Source: Nonomuraea longispora (GTDB lineage Bacteria > Actinomycetota > Actinomycetes > Streptosporangiales > Streptosporangiaceae). From it: DNA of 46,021 nucleotides. Below, piece by piece: positions 43,030-46,021 of this stretch (position 1 is its first letter; the number at the start of each line of letters is the position of its first letter). The stretch is taken from NCBI RefSeq assembly GCF_004348345.1, contig NZ_SMJZ01000051.1, positions 1 through 46,021 on the forward strand, given 5' to 3'. The position numbers and the translations under genes were made by a program. The notes beneath the pieces were generated by a model. That model ran no database searches, was not told the DNA's origin, and saw only the letters and a list, made by a program, of their open reading frames with translations.

Positions 43030-43067
43030 AGGACGTCCGGGGACCTGGCCATCGTAGGCCGGACGTC
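43030..43067. promoter_or_regulatory. GACGTC operator-like units upstream of DUF5919-like paralogue 2
   Basis: AGGACGTCCG at 43030-43039, a degenerate second unit GGGACCTGGC directly after it, and GGACGTC again at 43061-43067. They lie 15-52 bp upstream of the start codon, where a repressor site would be expected. Confidence 0.45.
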
Positions 43068-43167
43068 TTGAACATGTCCCGTCGTGTAGTGATCTCGTCC
43101 TGACGGTGCGTCGCATCCTCGGTTGCACAACGCCACAACGGCACCAACCGAAGGAGGGGATGCAGCC

Positions 43168-43383
43168 ATGAACAACGAGATCACCATCCCGGGCGAGACG
43201 CCCTCGTGCGAGTGCGGCAACGCCCTGGGACACGGCCAGGTCCGATGCTCCAAGTGCCTGGCCCGCAACCGGTGGGCGCGCAAAGAGCGGGCCCGCAACC
43301 GGCGTAACCGGCGTCGCTCGGAGGACCGGCGTCCTCCGCGCGCTCCTCGTGGGCTGGCGCAGGCGGGGGTGACCTGGTCATGA
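43168..43383 (+). CDS. Small zinc-ribbon-like basic protein
   Basis: 71 aa. CECGNALGHGQVRCSKC (about residues 11-27) has the CxC...CxxC spacing of a zinc knuckle, followed by a highly basic stretch (RNRWARKERARNRRNRRRSEDRR). Probably binds nucleic acid; no named family. The ATG follows AAGGAGGGG by about 6-8 nt. Its stop overlaps the start of the next gene (ATGA). Confidence 0.65.
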   Translation: MNNEITIPGETPSCECGNALGHGQVRCSKCLARNRWARKERARNRRNRRRSEDRRPPRAPRGLAQAGVTWS

Positions 43384-43571
43384 CCGCGATTCCGCTGATC
43401 GTCGCCGGGGTGCTCGGCGTCGCGCTGCTCGCAGGGTACGTGGCGGTGCTGGTTGGTATCCGCCGGGAGGACAAGCGGCTCAGTCTGCGTCAGGCGCCGG
43501 AGGGGGCGGCGGCGTCGCTGGCCCGCAAGGTCACCGGCTGCTACGCCCGGGGCGGCGTGTCGTGGACGTAG
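43380..43571 (+). CDS. Small single-pass membrane protein
   Basis: 63 aa: a single transmembrane helix (IPLIVAGVLGVALLAGYVAVLVG, residues 4-26) then a basic cytoplasmic-type tail. Coupled to the zinc-ribbon-like gene by ATGA. Small membrane proteins like this are common among the Spd spread genes of actinomycete elements. The 3' end overlaps the convergent GntR gene by 41 bp. Confidence 0.6.
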   Translation: MTAIPLIVAGVLGVALLAGYVAVLVGIRREDKRLSLRQAPEGAAASLARKVTGCYARGGVSWT

Positions 43572-43908
43572 CCAACTGCTCCTCCACCTTGGCCAGCCGG
43601 GCCGACAGGTCCTGCACGGCGGCGCGCAGCTCGGCCACCTCGCCGGCGGTGTCGCCGCCGCCGGCCGGCGGGGGTTGTTCGGTGGTGTCGCGGACGAACA
43701 CGCCTTTGCCCTGCTGGCCGATCACCAGGCCCTCGGTGCGCAGGACGCCGACGGCGAGCTTCACCACCGACAGGGACGCGTCGTACTGCTCGGCGAGCCG
43801 AGTGGTGGACGGCAGCGGAGTGCCGGGCGCCAGAGACCCGCCGCGGATCTGCGCGCGCAGGTCGTCGGCGATCTGGAGGTAGCCGGGGCGTCCGGTGTTC
43901 TTGACCAT
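43531..43908 (-). CDS. GntR-family regulator with short coiled-coil tail
   Basis: 125 aa. A single GntR winged helix: GYLQIADDLRAQIRGGSLAPGTPLPSTTRLAEQYDASLSVVKLAVGVLRTEGLV (about residues 9-62) plus the wing GQQGKGVFVR. A Pro/Gly linker and a short coiled coil (GEVAELRAAVQDLSARLAKVEEQL) follow in place of a ligand domain. It is divergent from the transfer operon and close to its promoter, the position of KorSA-like repressors of pSAM2-type elements. Repression of transfer genes is the likely role. Confidence 0.8.
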   Translation of the reverse strand: MVKNTGRPGYLQIADDLRAQIRGGSLAPGTPLPSTTRLAEQYDASLSVVKLAVGVLRTEGLVIGQQGKGVFVRDTTEQPPPAGGGDTAGEVAELRAAVQDLSARLAKVEEQLATSTTRRPGRSSR

Positions 43909-43957
43909 CGCCCTTCTATCTCACCACGAATGTTCGACCTGGCCAACCGAGGGAACA

Positions 43958-43986
43958 TTGACAACCGAGCCAACTAGGTTAACTAT
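43958..43986 (+). promoter_or_regulatory. Promoter of the transfer operon
   Basis: TTGACA at 43958-43963, a 17-nt spacer and AACTAT at 43981-43986, 33 nt before the first gene. The region 43920-43986 is AT-rich and repeats the word CCAAC/CAACCGA several times (GGCCAACCGAG, GACAACCGAG, GCCAACTAGG), likely binding sites for the adjacent GntR repressor. Confidence 0.6.
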
Positions 43987-44018
43987 GTTGCTCACGATGA
44001 AAGAGGAGGTCACCACCC

Positions 44019-44348
44019 ATGCGTTCCGTCCCGATCCCCGTGGATGTCAGCAAACTCGCCATCACCTGCGTCAAAGCACCCCGCCCACGCGTACTCAACC
44101 GCGACACCGGCGAGATCAAGACCGACAAGAACGGCAACACCGTCTACGAAGTCACCGTCTCCGTCGAAGACGAGTTCGGCCGCATCGAGCTCGTCAAGAT
44201 CGGCATCACCGGCGAACCACCCATCACCGTCGGCGACCAGGTCAACGCCGTCGGCCTGCTCGGCTACGTCTGGGAGATCGCCGGCCGATGGGGCATCGCC
44301 TACCGCGCCAACGCCCTGCTCCCCGCGCGGGAGGCCGCCGATGCGTGA
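44019..44348 (+). CDS. SCO3933-like AICE regulatory/accessory protein
   Basis: 109 aa, soluble and strand-rich: IPVDVSKLAITCVKAPRPRVLNRDTGEIKTDKNGN, VYEVTVSVEDEFGRIELVKIGITGEPP, VGLLGYVWEIAGRWGIAYRANALLPA. I recognise it as the small conserved protein encoded just before the FtsK-like gene on many actinomycete elements (SCO3933 type); function not established. ATG 10 nt after AGGAGG. Overlaps the translocase gene by 8 bp, so they are coupled. Confidence 0.75.
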   Translation: MRSVPIPVDVSKLAITCVKAPRPRVLNRDTGEIKTDKNGNTVYEVTVSVEDEFGRIELVKIGITGEPPITVGDQVNAVGLLGYVWEIAGRWGIAYRANALLPAREAADA

Positions 44349-45669
44349 CGCGCTCGAAGTGCTCGCAGTCCCCGCAGTCCTGGCCGCTGTTGCGGCCGGG
44401 CTGTGGGCCTGGCGCCGCTACCACTACCGCACGTTCTGGCTGGCCGTCGGCTTCCCGCTGGTCGCCCTGTCCGTACGAGCGTCGTGGCGGCGGGTGGCGC
44501 TGGGGTGCGGGCTGACCAAGAAGCGGCAGCGCTGGTGGTTCACCACCGTCCCCGGAGCGATCGCCTCCACCGGCCTGGTCAAAGTCCGCCGCCGCTTCCA
44601 ACGGGTCGCCGTCGACACCAAACCGTTCATGTGGCTGCCGCTGCCGACCCGGCACGGCTGGCGCGTCACCCTGCACACCCTGGAAGGGCAAACGCCCGGC
44701 GACTACACCGACGCCGCCGAACGCCTGGCCCACTCCTGGGGCGTGCACGCCGTACGCGTCTCCTCACCCCGGCCCGGCCGCGTCGTGCTCATGGCCACCA
44801 TGCGCGACCCGCTCGTCACCGTCGACCACCTCCCGGCCTCGTCCGACCTGCTCAAGGTCACCGTGGGACGGCTGGAAACCGGCCGACCCTGGGTGATCGA
44901 CTTCCGCACGGTCCCACACTGGCTCAACGCCGGGGCAACACAGTCCGGCAAGTCGAACCTCGCCAACGCGCTCATCGTCGGCCTCGCGCCGCAGCCGGTG
45001 GCCCTGGTCGGCTTCGACCTCAAAGGCGGCGTGGAGTTCACCCCGTACGCGCCCCGGCTGTCAGCTCTGGCCACCTCACGAGCAGAGTCCGTCGACCTGC
45101 TATGCGACCTGGTCGGCCTGATGATCGACCGCATGGGCTTGTGCCGCCAGGCCGCCGCCCGCAACATCTGGCAACTCCCGCCCGCCATCCGCCCCGTCCC
45201 CGTCGTCGTCCTCGTCGACGAGCTCGCCGAGCTGTACCTGATGGCCAACAAGTCCGAGAAAGAAGAGATCGCCAAAACCTCAACCGCGCTCCTGCGGGTC
45301 GCCCAGCTCGGGCGGGCATTCGGCATCTACCTGTTCTGCTGCGGCCAGCGGATCGGCTCCGACCTCGGACCCGGCGTCACCGCCCTGCGCGCCCAGTGCT
45401 CTGGCCGGATCTGCCACCGGGTCAACGACCCCGAAACCGCGACCATGACGCTCGGCGACCTCGACCCGGCCGCCCTGGTCTCCGCGCGAGCCATCGCCGC
45501 CGAGACACCCGGCGTCGCGATCGTCGCCGGACAGGACGGCCAGTGGTACCGCGCCCGCTCCTTCTACGTCACCGAAGCCACCGCCGAACACGCCGCCCGC
45601 ACCCACGCCCACCTCACCCCCGCCTGGGACGAGATCACCGCCCACCTACCTCAGCCCGTCACCGCCTGA
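44341..45669 (+). CDS. FtsK/SpoIIIE-type DNA translocase (TraB/TraSA family)
   Basis: 442 aa, the size of the AICE translocases that move double-stranded DNA between mycelial cells. An N-terminal membrane anchor (LAVPAVLAAVAAGLWAW; TFWLAVGFPLVALSV, residues ~8-50). Walker A GATQSGKSNLANAL near 198-211, GFDLKGGVEF, Walker B VVVLVDELAELYL near 287-299, and the Q-containing sensor YLFCCGQRIGSD. A frame extends 297 nt upstream but overlaps the previous gene; the ATG used gives the usual 8-bp overlap. It would be the motor of conjugative transfer. Confidence 0.88.
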   Translation: MRDALEVLAVPAVLAAVAAGLWAWRRYHYRTFWLAVGFPLVALSVRASWRRVALGCGLTKKRQRWWFTTVPGAIASTGLVKVRRRFQRVAVDTKPFMWLPLPTRHGWRVTLHTLEGQTPGDYTDAAERLAHSWGVHAVRVSSPRPGRVVLMATMRDPLVTVDHLPASSDLLKVTVGRLETGRPWVIDFRTVPHWLNAGATQSGKSNLANALIVGLAPQPVALVGFDLKGGVEFTPYAPRLSALATSRAESVDLLCDLVGLMIDRMGLCRQAAARNIWQLPPAIRPVPVVVLVDELAELYLMANKSEKEEIAKTSTALLRVAQLGRAFGIYLFCCGQRIGSDLGPGVTALRAQCSGRICHRVNDPETATMTLGDLDPAALVSARAIAAETPGVAIVAGQDGQWYRARSFYVTEATAEHAARTHAHLTPAWDEITAHLPQPVTA

Positions 45670-45689
45670 ACCCAAGGGAGGGAGGAACG

Positions 45690-46021
45690 ATGCGACGCTT
45701 CGCCTGCCGACTGCTCGACACCGGCCCGGTCCTCGTCCTGGCCGCCATCGCGGGTGCCGGATCGTTCACTCACATCCGCGACACCGCCACCCAGCACGGC
45801 CAGACCGGTTGGATGTCCTGGGCCGTCGCCGTCTGCATCGACCTGACCTGCGTCATGGCCGCCCGCGAACGCCAACGCGACAAGCAGCATCACCGCACCC
45901 GGCGCGGCCCCGTCTCCTGGCCCGTCCTCGTCCTGACCGGCGGCATCGCCCTGTCCCTGGCCGCCAACCTCGCCCAAGCCACACCGACCGTCTGGGGCTG
46001 GATCACCGCCGCCACCCCGGC
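45690..46021 (+). CDS. DUF2637/SpdB-like membrane protein (cut by window edge)
   Basis: The first 110 codons are present; the gene continues past the edge. Two membrane segments (VLVLAAIAGAGSFTHI; WPVLVLTGGIALSLAANLAQA) and MSWAVAVCIDLTCVMAARERQRDKQ between them match DUF2637 proteins found next to Tra genes and implicated in intramycelial spread of plasmids. ATG 5 nt after a GGGAGGGAGG ribosome binding site, 20 nt after the translocase stop. Confidence 0.8.
   Translation, partial: MRRFACRLLDTGPVLVLAAIAGAGSFTHIRDTATQHGQTGWMSWAVAVCIDLTCVMAARERQRDKQHHRTRRGPVSWPVLVLTGGIALSLAANLAQATPTVWGWITAATP

Larger units (their letters stand above)
39489..46021. mobile_element. Front half of a second AICE, running past the window's right edge
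   Basis: A run of genes typical of actinomycete conjugative elements: DUF5919-like regulators, GntR repressors, NUDIX and HD cargo, small element proteins, the TraB/FtsK-type translocase and a SpdB-like membrane protein. RepSA, Xis, integrase and the attachment site are expected to the right. The type I restriction genes (31.2-39.2 kb) may be its cargo, with 31053-31096 as its left end; that extension is inference. Confidence 0.65.

Overview
The window is very GC-rich with strong third-position G/C bias, mostly GGAGG-type ribosome binding sites and frequent GTG starts. Together with an actinomycete-type integrative and conjugative element (AICE), a FmdB/AmiS/formamidase cluster and a BlaC-like beta-lactamase, this points to a filamentous actinobacterium. 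A Streptosporangiales relative such as Nonomuraea or Streptosporangium is my guess; no rRNA or complete tRNA is present to confirm it.

1-7318: a Tat-exported cholesterol oxidase, then a tightly coupled four-gene operon (1979-7318). It encodes a DUF4365-type PD-(D/E)XK nuclease, an unrecognised 366-residue protein, a winged-helix protein and a 1036-residue protein with an N-terminal AAA-like NTPase and a C-terminal HerA/FtsK-like ATPase. Genes 1-2 and 3-4 overlap by GTGA and genes 2-3 are 2 nt apart. This is the best candidate here for an undescribed genome-defence system. Just after it is a 43-codon gene for an Arg/Trp/Gly peptide with a very good ribosome binding site.

7603-19315: mostly ordinary chromosomal genes. 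They include a secreted HNH nuclease, a small Cys/His-rich protein, the fmdB-amiS-fmdA formamide module, a class A beta-lactamase with an SDG motif, a YtcJ-like amidohydrolase, a methyltransferase, a DHA2 exporter, an aminoglycoside-phosphotransferase-like kinase, and a MarR regulator coupled to a PHP phosphoesterase.

19316-27300: accessory chromosome with decay. There is a histidine-phosphatase remnant, a secreted beta/gamma-crystallin-like protein, a putative lipoprotein, a broken pentapeptide-repeat gene, a flavin-dependent oxygenase divergent from an AraC regulator, an MFS exporter, an O-methyltransferase and a small membrane protein.

27385-31096: a decayed 3.7-kb AICE. Two 44-bp copies of the 3' half of a tRNA-Thr(TGT) gene bound it. 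Just inside each copy is an identical 27-bp block made of two 10-bp repeats (putative integrase arm sites). It carries a NUDIX hydrolase, a flavoprotein, a frameshifted regulator, and a RepSA fragment fused in frame to the C-terminal catalytic part of a tyrosine integrase.

31097-46021: a second, apparently healthier foreign region. A visibly less GC-rich type I restriction-modification operon (hsdR-hsdS-hsdM) and a free-standing HsdR_N-like nuclease are followed by the front half of an AICE. That half has two paralogous helix-turn-helix/DUF5919-like regulators, GntR-type regulators, an HD phosphohydrolase, a second NUDIX hydrolase, small element proteins, a TraB/FtsK-type DNA translocase and a DUF2637/SpdB-like membrane protein cut by the window edge. 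Tandem 10-bp GACGTC repeats sit beside several of these genes and may be a shared operator. The orientation of the tRNA fragments predicts that the intact tRNA-Thr gene and the missing rep/xis/int genes lie to the right of the window.
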